Of a stretch of DNA of 64,000 nt, positions 18,002 to 27,901 are shown piece after piece. How positions within the stretch are numbered: the first letter of the stretch is position 1; the number at the start of each line of letters is the position of its first letter. The notes below the pieces were generated by a model that was not told the origin of the DNA, did not search any database, and saw only the letters and a program-made list of their open reading frames with translations. The stretch is from Natrinema salaciae (lineage in GTDB: Archaea; Halobacteriota; Halobacteria; Halobacteriales; Natrialbaceae): contig NZ_FOFD01000002.1 of NCBI RefSeq assembly GCF_900110865.1, positions 1 through 64,000 of the forward strand, written 5' to 3'. The translations under genes were made by a program, and so were the position numbers.

Positions 18002-19034
18002 CACGGATACGGACGGGTTGATCGGCGGCGAGTCCGGACGGGAACAGGACCGTGATCGGACCGGCAACGCCCTCGTCAACTGGATGGAGGGTCTGAGTGA
18101 GGCCGCATACGCGTACCTGTTGTTACTACCAGCGTTCGCGTTGCTGACGCTGATCGCGTTCTATCCGATGATACGGACGTTCGTCATGTCGCTTCGCGCC
18201 AACGAGACGCGGGGACTCGATCCCCTCGGCGGCTTCGTCGGCATCGAGAACTACGTCGACATCCTCACCGGGAACGCGCGACTGGCTCGACAGTTCCTCG
18301 ACGTCGGACTGACGTCGTCGTTCCCGTTTATCGAACTGGGAACCCCGTTCTTCCAGCAGGCGCTGTTCGTCACGCTCGCCTTCGCGGTTATCAGCGTCAT
18401 CTTCGAGACCGTGATCGGGTTCGGCCAGGCTTACGTGCTCGATCAGGAGTTTACGGGGCGTCGCTGGGTCCGCGTGGCGATCATCCTCCCGTGGGCGGTG
18501 CCGATCGTCATTCAGGGGATGATCTTCTTCCTGCTGTTCCAGCCGACGGTCGGGTTCGGCTCCGACCTCATGCAGAGCATCGGCATCTTCAGCGGGACGC
18601 CGCTGGCCAACAGCCGGGACGCGTTCATCATCATCCTCGTGGCGGACATCTGGAAGTCGTCGGCGTTCATGGCCCTGCTGATCCTCGCGGGACTCCAGAG
18701 CGTCGACCGGAACCTCTACGACGTCGCCCGCGTGGCCGGTGCTTCGCCGTGGCAGCGATTCAAGATGATCACGCTCCCGCTCGTGATGCCGGCCCTACTG
18801 GTCGCGATGCTGTTCCGAACCATGGACGCGATGCGCGTCTTCGGGCTGATCGAGTCGACTGCCGGCTGTACGACCGTTCCCTCGCTGAGCTGTCTCGTCG
18901 TCGAGGCGATGTTCGGCGGGACCCGCATCTACGCGACGGCCGCGGCCGTGGCCTTCGCCACGGCGCTCGTGATCGGCCTGATCATCGGCGGCTACGTGCT
19001 ACTCTTCCGTGACACCGAAGGAGGGATGTACTGA
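17991..19034 (+). CDS. Sugar ABC transporter permease (MalF-like)
   Basis: A 347-residue inner-membrane permease with about six helices after an acidic, polar N-terminal ~35 residues. The ATPase-docking EAA loop is VARVAGASPWQRFKMITLPLVMPAL, near residue 245. It pairs with the second permease to form the channel of the importer. It overlaps the binding-protein gene and shares one base with the next permease start. Confidence 0.94.
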   Translation: MATDTDTDGLIGGESGREQDRDRTGNALVNWMEGLSEAAYAYLLLLPAFALLTLIAFYPMIRTFVMSLRANETRGLDPLGGFVGIENYVDILTGNARLARQFLDVGLTSSFPFIELGTPFFQQALFVTLAFAVISVIFETVIGFGQAYVLDQEFTGRRWVRVAIILPWAVPIVIQGMIFFLLFQPTVGFGSDLMQSIGIFSGTPLANSRDAFIIILVADIWKSSAFMALLILAGLQSVDRNLYDVARVAGASPWQRFKMITLPLVMPALLVAMLFRTMDAMRVFGLIESTAGCTTVPSLSCLVVEAMFGGTRIYATAAAVAFATALVIGLIIGGYVLLFRDTEGGMY

Positions 19035-20077
19035 TGTCCGACCCAACAGATTCCACCGATCCGAACGACACCGGAGGCATCGACGACGCCGGCGGCGGGC
19101 CGCCACGAGACCCGACCCTCCGCCGACCCGACGGCGGCACGACGGTCCTCGAGGACGACCGCGACGCCGAACTCGACCGCGGCCCGTTCCAGCGGTGGGT
19201 GGCGAACTCCATCTCCCACCCCGAGCGGGTGTACCGGGCGATGTTCTACGTCGCAGCGATCTTCTTCCTCGTGACGACGCTGTTCCCGTTCTACTGGCTG
19301 CTCATGGTGGCACTGACGCCGGAAGGACAGCTTCAGGACATCGTCTTCACGCCCAACGGCTTCAATCCGGGCGCGTTCGTCGAGGTATTCCAGGTGATCC
19401 CCTTCCACGTCTACATGTTCAACAGCTTCGTGATCGCGCTCGCTTCGACGGTCGTCGTCCTCGTCGTCGCCAGCCTCGCCGGCTACGCCTTCGGCCGCCT
19501 CGAGTTCCCCGGCCGAACGCCGCTCATGCTACTGGTGTTGATCATTTCGTTCTTCCCACCGGCCGCGTTCTTCATCCCGCTGAACGACCTCTTTAACACC
19601 TCGTTCGTGTTCCTCGAGCCGATCACCGGCGACGGCACGCTCTACAACACGCCGTTCGCCCTCGTGACCCCACTGTCGGCGATCTTCATGCCGCTCGCTA
19701 TCTTTATTCTCACGACGTTCTACGGACAGATCCCGGACGGCCTGGAGGACGCGGCTCGCGTCGAGGGGACGACTCGCCTCGGCGCGCTGTTCCGGGTCAT
19801 CATCCCGCTGTCGGCACCGGGCGTCGCGACGGCCGGCGTGTTGACCTTCATCGCCGTCTACAACGAGTTCTTCTTCTCGTTCCTGATGACGGACGGTCAG
19901 CCGGAAAACTGGGCGCCGATCCTCGACGGGATCCTCGCGTATCAGGGACAGTACGAGGTGTTGTACAACCTCATGGCCGCCGCGAGCATCCTCGGGGTGG
20001 TCCCCGTCGCGATCCTCGTGGTCATCGCACAGGAAAAGATCGTCAGCGGACTCACCGCAGGAGCACTCAAGGAGTAA
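19034..20077 (+). CDS. Sugar ABC transporter permease (MalG-like)
   Basis: A 347-residue permease. A long hydrophilic N-terminus (about 65 residues, rich in Asp, Gly and Pro) precedes the first helix, longer than in bacterial MalG. The EAA loop is EDAARVEGTTRLGALFRVIIPLSAPG, near residue 238. Its start codon shares an A with the stop of the upstream permease gene (TGATG), a sign of translational coupling. Confidence 0.94.
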   Translation: MSDPTDSTDPNDTGGIDDAGGGPPRDPTLRRPDGGTTVLEDDRDAELDRGPFQRWVANSISHPERVYRAMFYVAAIFFLVTTLFPFYWLLMVALTPEGQLQDIVFTPNGFNPGAFVEVFQVIPFHVYMFNSFVIALASTVVVLVVASLAGYAFGRLEFPGRTPLMLLVLIISFFPPAAFFIPLNDLFNTSFVFLEPITGDGTLYNTPFALVTPLSAIFMPLAIFILTTFYGQIPDGLEDAARVEGTTRLGALFRVIIPLSAPGVATAGVLTFIAVYNEFFFSFLMTDGQPENWAPILDGILAYQGQYEVLYNLMAAASILGVVPVAILVVIAQEKIVSGLTAGALKE

Positions 20078-20081
20078 CATA

Positions 20082-21269
20082 ATGGCACGAGTACGACTCG
20101 AGAACATCACGAAACGGTACGGAGAGGAAACGGCAGTCGACGACATCAGCCTCGAGGTCGAAGACGGCGAGTTCGTCACGTTCGTCGGCCCCTCGGGCTG
20201 TGGAAAGTCGACGACCATGGAGACGGTCGCGGGGTTGACCCAGCCGACCGATGGCCGGGTGTACATCGGCGACGACGACGTCACCGACCTTGCGCCCAAG
20301 GATCGCGGCGTCGCGATGGTCTTCCAGAACATCGCGCTGTTCCCACACATGGACGTCTACGAGAACATCTCGTTCGGACTGCGACTCCGGAAGTACGACG
20401 ACGAGGAGGTCCGGCGTCGCGTCGAGCAGGCTGCCGACATCGTCCAGCTCGAGGGGATGCTCGACCGGATGCCGGCGGAGATGTCCGGTGGGCAGCAACA
20501 GCGGGTCGGCATCGCCCGCGCGATCGTTCGCAACCCCGACGTCTTCCTGATGGACGAGCCGTTAGCGAACCTCGACGCGAAGCTGCGGGTTCACATGCGG
20601 ACGGAGCTCCAGCGGCTCCACCGGGAGCTGGATGCGACGGTCATCTACGTCACCCACGATCAGGCCGAGGCGATGACGATGTCCAACCGCATCGCCGTCC
20701 TGAACGACGGCAAACTCCAGCAGATTGCAGCGCCGCTGGTCTGCTACAACGAACCGACGAACCTGTTCGTCGCGGGCTTCATCGGCTCCCCGTCGATGAA
20801 TTTCGTCGAAGGTGAGCTCGTCGAGGGCGGTCTCGAGACGGAGAACTTCGCCGTCGATTTCGATCCAGCCTTGATCCCGGGGGCGGCGGTCGGTGACGCC
20901 GTCACGCTCGGTGTCAGGCCGGAAGACGTCCACCTGGCGCGGTACGCCGAGTCGCTCACCTCGTCGACGGATCTGATCGACGCACGGACCGACGTTCTGG
21001 AGCCGATGGGCGACGAAGTCTTCGTCTACCTGTTGCTCTCCGAGACCACGTCGGGGTCGATGGAGGAAGATCCAGCCAGGTCGCCGAACCAGCTGCTGAT
21101 GAGCGTGACCCCGGATACGGACATCGAGGCGAATCAGGACGTCAACGTGGTGTTGGACCGATCGAAGATCCATCTTTTCGATTCGGCCAGCGGTGACGCG
21201 TTAGTCCACGGTATCACTGACCTCCCGGACCGGGAGCCGGGGACGGCCCCGACGGAAGCCGACAGCTGA
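20082..21269 (+). CDS. Sugar ABC transporter ATP-binding protein (MalK/UgpC-like)
   Basis: A 395-residue ATPase of the CUT1 type. Walker A GPSGCGKSTT is at about 36-45, the signature MSGGQQQRVGIARA near 133, Walker B and D-loop VFLMDEPLANLD near 156 and the H-loop YVTHDQAEAMT near 190. The C-terminal ~150 residues carry the regulatory OB/TOBE domain (GVRPEDVHLARY). It drives the two permeases upstream, 4 bp away. Database names such as UgpC reflect family similarity, not a proven glycerol-phosphate substrate. Confidence 0.94.
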   Translation: MARVRLENITKRYGEETAVDDISLEVEDGEFVTFVGPSGCGKSTTMETVAGLTQPTDGRVYIGDDDVTDLAPKDRGVAMVFQNIALFPHMDVYENISFGLRLRKYDDEEVRRRVEQAADIVQLEGMLDRMPAEMSGGQQQRVGIARAIVRNPDVFLMDEPLANLDAKLRVHMRTELQRLHRELDATVIYVTHDQAEAMTMSNRIAVLNDGKLQQIAAPLVCYNEPTNLFVAGFIGSPSMNFVEGELVEGGLETENFAVDFDPALIPGAAVGDAVTLGVRPEDVHLARYAESLTSSTDLIDARTDVLEPMGDEVFVYLLLSETTSGSMEEDPARSPNQLLMSVTPDTDIEANQDVNVVLDRSKIHLFDSASGDALVHGITDLPDREPGTAPTEADS

Positions 21270-21438
21270 GCCGCCCGTCGACCGTGCGATACTCGAACGG
21301 CGGACGGCCGACGCGAGCCGTCATCGCCCTCGTTTGGCGACGGACCGAAGTCACTCGAGTCGAATGATTACATATAGCGACTGAAGGTGTATCGGTCCGA
21401 AACGAACCACACGTCGACCGCTCCAGAATCACAGGGAA

Positions 21439-22512
21439 ATGTCAGAACGAAGAATGGATATCGAAGCTGGGATCGTCGGTCTCGGCAACATCGGACAGTA
21501 CCACGCCGAACGACTCGTCGACCTCGGCGTCACGCTCGCCGGTGGGATGGACATCGCCGCCGAGGCGCGAACGCGCTTCGCGCGACGGTACGACGTCGAC
21601 GTCTACGACGACCATCACGAGTTGTACGACAACATCGACGCCGTGATCATCACGACCCCGAACAAGTATCACGAAGAATACGCGATCGATGCCTTCGAGA
21701 GAGGGCTCGACGTCCTGCTCGAGAAGCCGCTGGGCCACTCGTTCGGGAGCGCCGAGCGGATCGCCGAGGCGGCGGCGCAGTCCGACGGTCTCGCGATGGT
21801 GGGCTTCAACAACCGGTTCGCGAACACCGTCCAGATCGTGAAAAACCGGATCGATCGATCGGAACTCGGCCAGCTCTCACACGTCGAAGCGAACTACATT
21901 CGGCGACGCGGCATCCCGGGACGCGGGTCGTGGTTTACGCGTCAACAGATCGCGGGTGGGGGTTCGCTCATCGATCTCGGCGTCCACGCGATCGATCTCG
22001 CGCTGTACCTGCTCGGCTACCCCGACGTGAAGGAAGTAAGCGGCGTCGCCCGCAGCGAGTTCGGCGGTCGGGACGAGTACGCCTACCTCGACATGTGGGC
22101 CGACGACGCGGGACCGGACGGGTTCGACGTCGACGACTCGGCCAGCGCGTTCATCCGCTGTGCGGGCAACCGGACGATCTCGCTCGAGGTGGCGTGGGCG
22201 ACCAACCGGCCGGCGACCCACGAGTTCGTCGTCCGCGGGAGCCAGTCCGCCGCCCGATTCGATCTCCTCGAGGGCGATCTCAGCTTTCACTCGGCGAGCA
22301 ACGTCGGTCCCGACCACCTCGAGGACACGTCGATCGAGACGCGGCAGAACGATACCCACTCCGACGAGCAACGCGAGTTCTTCGAGCGAATCATCGACGG
22401 GGACGAACGCGGTAGCAGCGTCGAGGAGGCCCTCGAAGTCCAGCGAGTCATCGACGGCATCTACCGCTCGAGCGAGGAAGGACGGACGATCACGATCGGC
22501 GAATCGGACTGA
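21439..22512 (+). CDS. Gfo/Idh/MocA-family oxidoreductase
   Basis: A 357-residue NAD(P)-dependent sugar or polyol dehydrogenase. The Rossmann GIVGLGNIGQYHAERL is at the N-terminus, EKPLGHSFGSAER near residue 95 supplies the catalytic lysine, and GGGSLIDLGVHAIDLALYLLG near 173 has the conserved D and H. It lies 169 bp after the ABC ATPase and before a TIM-barrel enzyme. The context suggests oxidation of the imported sugar, perhaps to a keto-sugar; the exact substrate is inference. Confidence 0.9.
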   Translation: MSERRMDIEAGIVGLGNIGQYHAERLVDLGVTLAGGMDIAAEARTRFARRYDVDVYDDHHELYDNIDAVIITTPNKYHEEYAIDAFERGLDVLLEKPLGHSFGSAERIAEAAAQSDGLAMVGFNNRFANTVQIVKNRIDRSELGQLSHVEANYIRRRGIPGRGSWFTRQQIAGGGSLIDLGVHAIDLALYLLGYPDVKEVSGVARSEFGGRDEYAYLDMWADDAGPDGFDVDDSASAFIRCAGNRTISLEVAWATNRPATHEFVVRGSQSAARFDLLEGDLSFHSASNVGPDHLEDTSIETRQNDTHSDEQREFFERIIDGDERGSSVEEALEVQRVIDGIYRSSEEGRTITIGESD

Positions 22513-22747
22513 TCGATCACCCGCTAATCGGATCGGGCCGCATCAAACCGCCGAATTCAGGGGCGTCGAAGCCGCTATCCGGCACCGACGGACGGGCGGG
22601 CGGTGCGACGGGGGAATGTCGTGCACGACGGGGACGGGAGACAGTCGCCAACGGTCGGACGTGGAGACACGCGAGGAGATCGACGGCCCCGACCACCGAG
22701 TGAGTGCCGGCCCGCGTTTTATTTTGCCGGCTGTCGTCGCCCTCTGC

Positions 22748-23716
22748 ATGGAGATCGGCGTTCACACCCCACCGCTGGCCGACGAACCGCTCGAGAGCGC
22801 ACTCCCGTATCTCGACGGACTCGGCGTCGGCGCGATCGAGCCCGGGGTGGGCGGCCACCCGGGACAGGACCACCTCGAGCGGGCCGCGTACCTCGACGAC
22901 GAGAGCGAACAGACCGAGCTCCGCGACCTGCTCGAGGAGTACGAGATGCGGATCAGCGCGCTCGCGACGCACAACAACCCGCTCCATCCCGACGACGAGC
23001 GCGCCGCGACGGCCGACACCGAACTCCGCGAGGCGATCCGGCTGGCCGCCCAGCTCGAGGTCGGGACCGTCACCTGTTTCTCGGGACTGCCCGCCGGGAG
23101 TCGCTCCGACGAGACGCCCAACTGGATCACGGCACCCTGGCCGCCGGAACACGCCGACGCGCTCGAGTATCAGTGGGCGCAGGCGGTCGAGTACTGGGGC
23201 GAGATCGCCGACTACGCCGCCGACCGCGGGGTGGATATCGCGATCGAGATGCACCCGAACATGCTGATCTACGAGCCCCACGGGATGGCACGACTCCGCG
23301 AGGAGACCGGCGAACGGATCGGCGCGAACTTCGATCCCTCGCACCTCTACTGGCAGGGGATCACGATCACTGACGCGATCCGCTACCTGGGCGAGCGCGA
23401 CGCGATCCACCACGTCCACGCCAAGGACACCAGGATATACGAGGCACAGGCCCGCGAGAAGGGCGTCCTGGACACGACGGCCTACGACGACGAACCGAAC
23501 CGATCGTGGCTCTTCCGGTCCGTCGGCTACGGCCACGACGAGACCCACTGGAAGGATATCGTCTCGACGCTCCGGATGGTCGGCTACGACGGTGCGCTGA
23601 GCATCGAGCACGAGGACTCGCTGACCAGTTCCCGCGAGGGACTCGAGAAGGCGATCGATCTCCTCGGGCGCGCGATCTTCGAGACACAACCCGGGGAAGC
23701 GTACTGGGCCGAGTGA
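22748..23716 (+). CDS. Sugar phosphate isomerase/epimerase-type TIM-barrel protein
   Basis: A 322-residue xylose-isomerase-like TIM barrel. The metal-ligand positions are visible: IAIEMHPNM near residue 162, GANFDPSHLYWQG near 194, HHVHAKDTRIYE near 222 and a late ALSIEHEDS. Related proteins act as epimerases, isomerases or deglycosylating lyases next to Gfo/Idh/MocA dehydrogenases. The ATG at 22748 starts the barrel; the longer frame upstream has no homology and crosses the 235-bp spacer. It ends the sugar locus. Confidence 0.88.
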   Translation: MEIGVHTPPLADEPLESALPYLDGLGVGAIEPGVGGHPGQDHLERAAYLDDESEQTELRDLLEEYEMRISALATHNNPLHPDDERAATADTELREAIRLAAQLEVGTVTCFSGLPAGSRSDETPNWITAPWPPEHADALEYQWAQAVEYWGEIADYAADRGVDIAIEMHPNMLIYEPHGMARLREETGERIGANFDPSHLYWQGITITDAIRYLGERDAIHHVHAKDTRIYEAQAREKGVLDTTAYDDEPNRSWLFRSVGYGHDETHWKDIVSTLRMVGYDGALSIEHEDSLTSSREGLEKAIDLLGRAIFETQPGEAYWAE

Positions 23717-23728
23717 GCCGGTTCAGCG

Positions 23729-24037
23729 CTACTCTTCGACCGGGCTGTCGATCGACTCGTCGGACGAGCAGTCGCGAACCTCGACGTCGCTCCCGGGGCG
23801 GACGACGATCTCGTACCCCTCGTACTCGAGGCGAACCACTGCACTGCTGGTGGTCCCGGCGGTGGTGTGAAACAGTTCGTCGAGCGCCTCCGGGTTGACG
23901 ACCGTAAACAGCGGATCGTACGCCGGGGGCTCGACCTCGGTGACGTCGACACCCTCGTGTGCGGCGATGGCCTCGATGATTGCCTGGGTCGGTGGCACCG
24001 CCCCGTCGGACGTCGACGTGTTGTCCGGAGTGGACAT
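23729..24037 (-). CDS. HalOD1 (halobacterial output domain 1) protein
   Basis: A 102-residue stand-alone HalOD1 protein: PPTQAIIEAIAAHEGVDVTEVEPP, then YDPLFTVVNPEALDELF and VVRLEYEGYEIVVRPGSDVEV. HalOD1 is found alone or fused to response regulators in haloarchaea and is thought to be a signalling output module, but its partner is unknown. The start at 24037 removes an upstream extension without homology. It converges with the TIM-barrel gene, 12 bp apart. Confidence 0.85.
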   Translation of the reverse strand: MSTPDNTSTSDGAVPPTQAIIEAIAAHEGVDVTEVEPPAYDPLFTVVNPEALDELFHTTAGTTSSAVVRLEYEGYEIVVRPGSDVEVRDCSSDESIDSPVEE

Positions 24038-24175
24038 ACTAGCGCCTAAGATTTTCCAGCGGATAAGGGTGATGGCGATCGTACGCCAATGATGAACGGC
24101 CGTACGCCCCGCTGTGAGTGGGTACAACTGCACGTTTCCGTTCCCGGTGGCTGCGACACCGCCGTCGCTCAGTCA

Positions 24176-25585
24176 TCACTCCGACGACTCACCGCGGGCC
24201 CGCTCGAATAGCTCGATCGCTCGTTCGCGACGCTCGGCGTGATCGACGATCGGTGCCGGATACCCGGGAGCGGCTCGCTCCCGTTGTTCGGGCTCGAGGT
24301 CGTGCCAGCCGTGGATCTCGTCGGCGCTCGCGTCGGCGAGTTCGGGGACGTGCGTACGGATGTACTCCGCGTCGGGGTCGTACTCGCGACCCTGTTTCAT
24401 CGGGTTGAACACCCGAAAGTACGGCTGAGCGTCGGTGCCGGTCGAACTCGCCCACTGCCAGCCGCCGACGTCGTTCGCGGTGTCGTGATCCGCGAGCAGC
24501 CGCCGGAACCAGTCGTAGCCGACCCGCCAATCGAGGAGCAAATCCTTCGTCAGGAAGGACGCGACCAGCATCCGCACGCGGTTGTGCATCCACCCCGTCG
24601 TCCGGAGCTGGCGCATCCCCGCGTCGACGATCGGATAGCCCGTCTCGCCGGCTTTCCACGCCTCGAGTTCGTCGGGGTCGTCGCGCCACTCGATCTCGTG
24701 TTCGTACCCGTCGAAATTCTCGGTTACGATCGCCGGGTTGAACGCGAGGACGTGGGCGTAGAACTCGCGCCAGGCGAGCTGGCGCTGGAACGCCCGGACG
24801 CTCTCGCGGTCGTCGGTCGCTTCGGCCCGCCGGGCCGCCCGCTCGGTCGCCGCGTACAGCTCCCGCGGACCGATCGTCCCCCACTTGAGGTGGGGGGAGA
24901 GTCGCGAGGTTCCGCCGGCGGCCGGGTAGTCGCGGTCGTCGGCGTATCGGTAGATCGGCCCCGAACAAAACGCCGCGACCCGCTCTCGGGCCGCCGTCGT
25001 CGTGACCGTCTGCGGCGTGGCGTCGGGCTCGTCGAACCCGAGGGCCGCGAGCGACGGGATCGGATCGCCCGTAACGTCCGCGAGATCACCCGCATCGGGC
25101 GCGTCGACCGGCTCGCGCTTGTCGCGATCCCGCCACTTCTTCCAGAAGTAGGAGAACACGGCGTAATGGTCGCCCTGATTCGGCGTGATCGACCCCGGTT
25201 CGTGGTGGATCGCGTCGTGAACCGTGTCGACCGCGATTCCGCCGTCCTCGAGCGCCGCACGGACCGCTCGATCGCGTTCCCGAGCGAGACCGCTGTAATC
25301 CTCGTTCCAGACGACCGTTCCGGCGTCGTACGTCGCAGCGACCGCCGGAACGACCGCGCTCGCCTCGCCGCGAGCGACGAGCAGGTCGCTTCCACGGTCC
25401 CGGTACCACGTCCGGAGGTCGTCGAGCGCCTCGAGCAGACACGCGACCCGGATGGGCGAGGCGTGCTCGAGGACGGTCGGATCGAGGACGAACAGCGGGA
25501 CGACCGGCTCGCCGGTGGCCAGGGCGCGTGCGAGGCCGCGGTTGTCGCTCGCTCGGAGATCACGACGGTGCCAGTGGACGATCAC
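24176..25585 (-). CDS. phr: Deoxyribodipyrimidine photolyase (cryptochrome/photolyase family)
   Basis: A 469-residue flavoenzyme that repairs cyclobutane pyrimidine dimers using light, matching class I photolyases in length. It opens with IVHWHRRDLRASDNRGLARAL (antenna domain). The FAD-binding region includes SRLSPHLKWGTIGPREL near residue 230, GYPIVDAGMRQLRTTGWMHNRVRM near 313 and WASSTGTDAQPYFRVFNPMKQG near 375. Conserved Trp residues for electron transfer are present. This is a key UV-protection gene in brine surface archaea. Confidence 0.95.
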   Translation of the reverse strand: MIVHWHRRDLRASDNRGLARALATGEPVVPLFVLDPTVLEHASPIRVACLLEALDDLRTWYRDRGSDLLVARGEASAVVPAVAATYDAGTVVWNEDYSGLARERDRAVRAALEDGGIAVDTVHDAIHHEPGSITPNQGDHYAVFSYFWKKWRDRDKREPVDAPDAGDLADVTGDPIPSLAALGFDEPDATPQTVTTTAARERVAAFCSGPIYRYADDRDYPAAGGTSRLSPHLKWGTIGPRELYAATERAARRAEATDDRESVRAFQRQLAWREFYAHVLAFNPAIVTENFDGYEHEIEWRDDPDELEAWKAGETGYPIVDAGMRQLRTTGWMHNRVRMLVASFLTKDLLLDWRVGYDWFRRLLADHDTANDVGGWQWASSTGTDAQPYFRVFNPMKQGREYDPDAEYIRTHVPELADASADEIHGWHDLEPEQRERAAPGYPAPIVDHAERRERAIELFERARGESSE

Positions 25586-25924
25586 GCTCGACCAGTGGTT
25601 CCGGACGACCGAAAACGTCCGGATACCGGCGACCGACGATCGTCGAGTCGTCGTCGCTGTGATCTGTTATCAGCGTCTCGAGACGAAATACGACCGCTTT
25701 CGTCGACGGCGGCGTCACCGTTCCTGCGGGGGAGTCTACACGTGGCCGATCTGTCCACTTCCGTGACTGTTAATGAGTCATGAAACTATTTTCATCGGAT
25801 CTATAGAGTCCATAACAATGTTTGTTCCATCACGTCTCGTCGTGTAGAAGGCGTTTCCGACCCGGTCGCATCGTCGATCGCTCGGTTGGTCCGGTGCGTC
25901 GGAGAACGTCCACGAAAGACACCT
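25586..25924 (+). promoter_or_regulatory. Non-coding region upstream of cetZ
   Basis: A 339-bp spacer without a supported gene. Its last third is AT richer than the surroundings and includes a small inverted repeat (ATGAAACTATTTTCAT, 25779-25794) and TATA-like elements CTATAGAGTCCATAAC near 25801. If transcription begins just after these, the cetZ message would have a 5' leader of roughly 90 nt, unlike the leaderless genes around it. Confidence 0.4.
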
Positions 25925-27115
25925 ATGAAACTCGCACTCATCGGCTTCGGTCAGGCAGGGGGGAAGGTAGTCGACGAGTTCCTCGCGTTCGACGAACGTA
26001 TCGACGGGGGCTTTATCGAATCAGCGATCGCGGTCAACTCCGCGACGGCCGACCTCCAGGGGCTCGAGCGCGTTCCCCGGGAGAACCGCGTCCTCATCGG
26101 GGAGGCGCGGGTAAAGGGCCACGGCGTTGGCGCGGACAACGAACTCGGCGCGGAGATCGCCGAATCCGACAGCGATGAGATCCATCGAGCGCTCGACAGC
26201 GTCTCGATCCACGAGATCGACGCGTTTCTCGTCGTCGCCGGCATGGGTGGTGGGACCGGTTCGGGCGGCGCACCGGTCCTCGCGAAACACCTCCAGCGGA
26301 TCTACACCGATCCCGTGTACGGACTCGGGATTCTCCCCGCGACGAACGAAGGGGGAATCTACACCCTCAACGCCGCCAGATCGTTCCAGACGTTCGTCGA
26401 CGAGGTCGACAACCTGTTGCTGTTCGACAACGACGTCTGGCGGAGCGCCGGGGAGTCCGTCCAGGGCGGATACGACCACATCAACCGCGAGATCGTCGAG
26501 CGGATCGGGCTCCTGTTCGCCGCGGGCGAGGTCACACAGGGCGATCACGTCGCCGAGAGCGTCGTCGACTCCTCGGAGATCATCAACACCCTCACGAACG
26601 GCATCACGACGATCGGCTACGCCAGCGAAACGGTCGAAACGAACGACCGCGGCGTGCTCTCGTCACTGGACGCCGGGAGCGGACTGTTCTCCTCGCTGAC
26701 GGGCGGGGAAGAAGAGATCGAGGGCTCGACGACGAACCGGATGAGCAGCCTCATCCGCAAGGCCACTCTCGGACGGCTCACGCTCCCGTGTGACGTCTCG
26801 AGCGCCGATCGCGGTCTGGTCGTCGCCGCCGGGCCACCCCGCTATCTCAACCGCAAGGGGATCGAGCACGGCCGGCAGTGGCTCGAGGAGGAGACCGGGA
26901 GCATGGAGATCCGCGGCGGCGATTTCCCGACGACGACTCGGGACGAGGTCGGCGCGATCGTCGTCCTCTCGGGCGTGACCGAGGTCCCGCGAATCGATCA
27001 CCTGCGAGAGGTCGCGATCGAGGCCCAGGAACGGACCGAAGAAGTCCGCGCGAGCGCCGAATCGGAGTTCGAGTCGCTGATGGACACCGGCGACGAACTC
27101 GAGGAACTGTTCTAG
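25925..27115 (+). CDS. cetZ: CetZ tubulin-like protein
   Basis: A 396-residue GTPase of the archaeal CetZ family, sister to FtsZ and tubulin. The start MKLALIGFGQAGGKVVDEF and the GTP-binding loop VAGMGGGTGSGGAPVL (about residues 104-119) are clear; IYTLNAARSF and LLLFDNDVWR follow the family pattern. The acidic, flexible C-terminus (DTGDELEELF) is typical. CetZ proteins polymerise at the membrane and control cell shape and motility rather than division. The ATG at 25925 is the family start. Which CetZ paralogue this is cannot be decided here. Confidence 0.95.
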   Translation: MKLALIGFGQAGGKVVDEFLAFDERIDGGFIESAIAVNSATADLQGLERVPRENRVLIGEARVKGHGVGADNELGAEIAESDSDEIHRALDSVSIHEIDAFLVVAGMGGGTGSGGAPVLAKHLQRIYTDPVYGLGILPATNEGGIYTLNAARSFQTFVDEVDNLLLFDNDVWRSAGESVQGGYDHINREIVERIGLLFAAGEVTQGDHVAESVVDSSEIINTLTNGITTIGYASETVETNDRGVLSSLDAGSGLFSSLTGGEEEIEGSTTNRMSSLIRKATLGRLTLPCDVSSADRGLVVAAGPPRYLNRKGIEHGRQWLEEETGSMEIRGGDFPTTTRDEVGAIVVLSGVTEVPRIDHLREVAIEAQERTEEVRASAESEFESLMDTGDELEELF

Positions 27116-27188
27116 CCGCATTCGACGAGCCGTGGCGGGAGACGATCGGCCTCGTCGCGTTCGACCGGTGATCGCCGAGGACCGCCGA

Positions 27189-27653
27189 TCAGTGCCGCGA
27201 ATCCGACGGCCCGGCGAGCCTATCGACTGCCGAGCGGAATTCCGCGCTCTCACGGTACCAGAGCCAACAGCCGACGCCGGCGGTGAGCAGCGAGCCGACG
27301 ATCACACCGCCTGCGGCGACCAGAAAGGCGGTTGCACCCTCGCCGGAGACGGCAAAGACGTTCGCCGGATTGTCGTGAACGAAGAAGAAATACGCGACGA
27401 ACCAGCCGGTCGTGAGCATCGTCGAGACCAGAGCCGGCGCGCCGTACGTGTAGTTTCGGACCCAGATCAACCCGATCGCCATCAGCGGACCGAGGAACCC
27501 GACGATCGCCAGAAACGCCGGTTGGCCCTGCGTGAGCGGGGCACCCACCGTCGACTGAGCGAGCGCGAACAGCCCGCAGAGCATCAGGTAGACGAGAAAC
27601 GGCGTCGTAGCGATGATGCGTTGATCCACGTCGTATCGTGGTTCCCTCTCCAT
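27189..27653 (-). CDS. Four-helix membrane protein, hypothetical
   Basis: A 154-residue protein with a short charged N-terminus (MEREPRYDVDQR) and four membrane helices (about 14-34, 45-65, 72-92, 103-130). No conserved catalytic or transport motif is recognised. It converges with cetZ and is followed by a 73-bp spacer. Codon use looks native. Confidence 0.65.
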   Translation of the reverse strand: MEREPRYDVDQRIIATTPFLVYLMLCGLFALAQSTVGAPLTQGQPAFLAIVGFLGPLMAIGLIWVRNYTYGAPALVSTMLTTGWFVAYFFFVHDNPANVFAVSGEGATAFLVAAGGVIVGSLLTAGVGCWLWYRESAEFRSAVDRLAGPSDSRH

Positions 27654-27901
27654 CTTAACTGTTGTTCCCGTGGAACGTCCGGACGCCGTCGCGCGGCACG
27701 CGGCCGATTGGGCGGGCCGACCGCGTCGAGGGCGAGTCGGCCGGGACGAGCCGTCGGCCGGGACGAGCCGTCGGCCGAGCGCCGCGAACGCGCGGGAGTT
27801 GCGGCTCTAGGCACTGATTACCGCGCCGTCGACCGATCGGTTTCCGTGTCAGTCTCCGTAACGAGGCAATAACGAATTGTGACACGCGAAACTGTGCGGC
27901 T

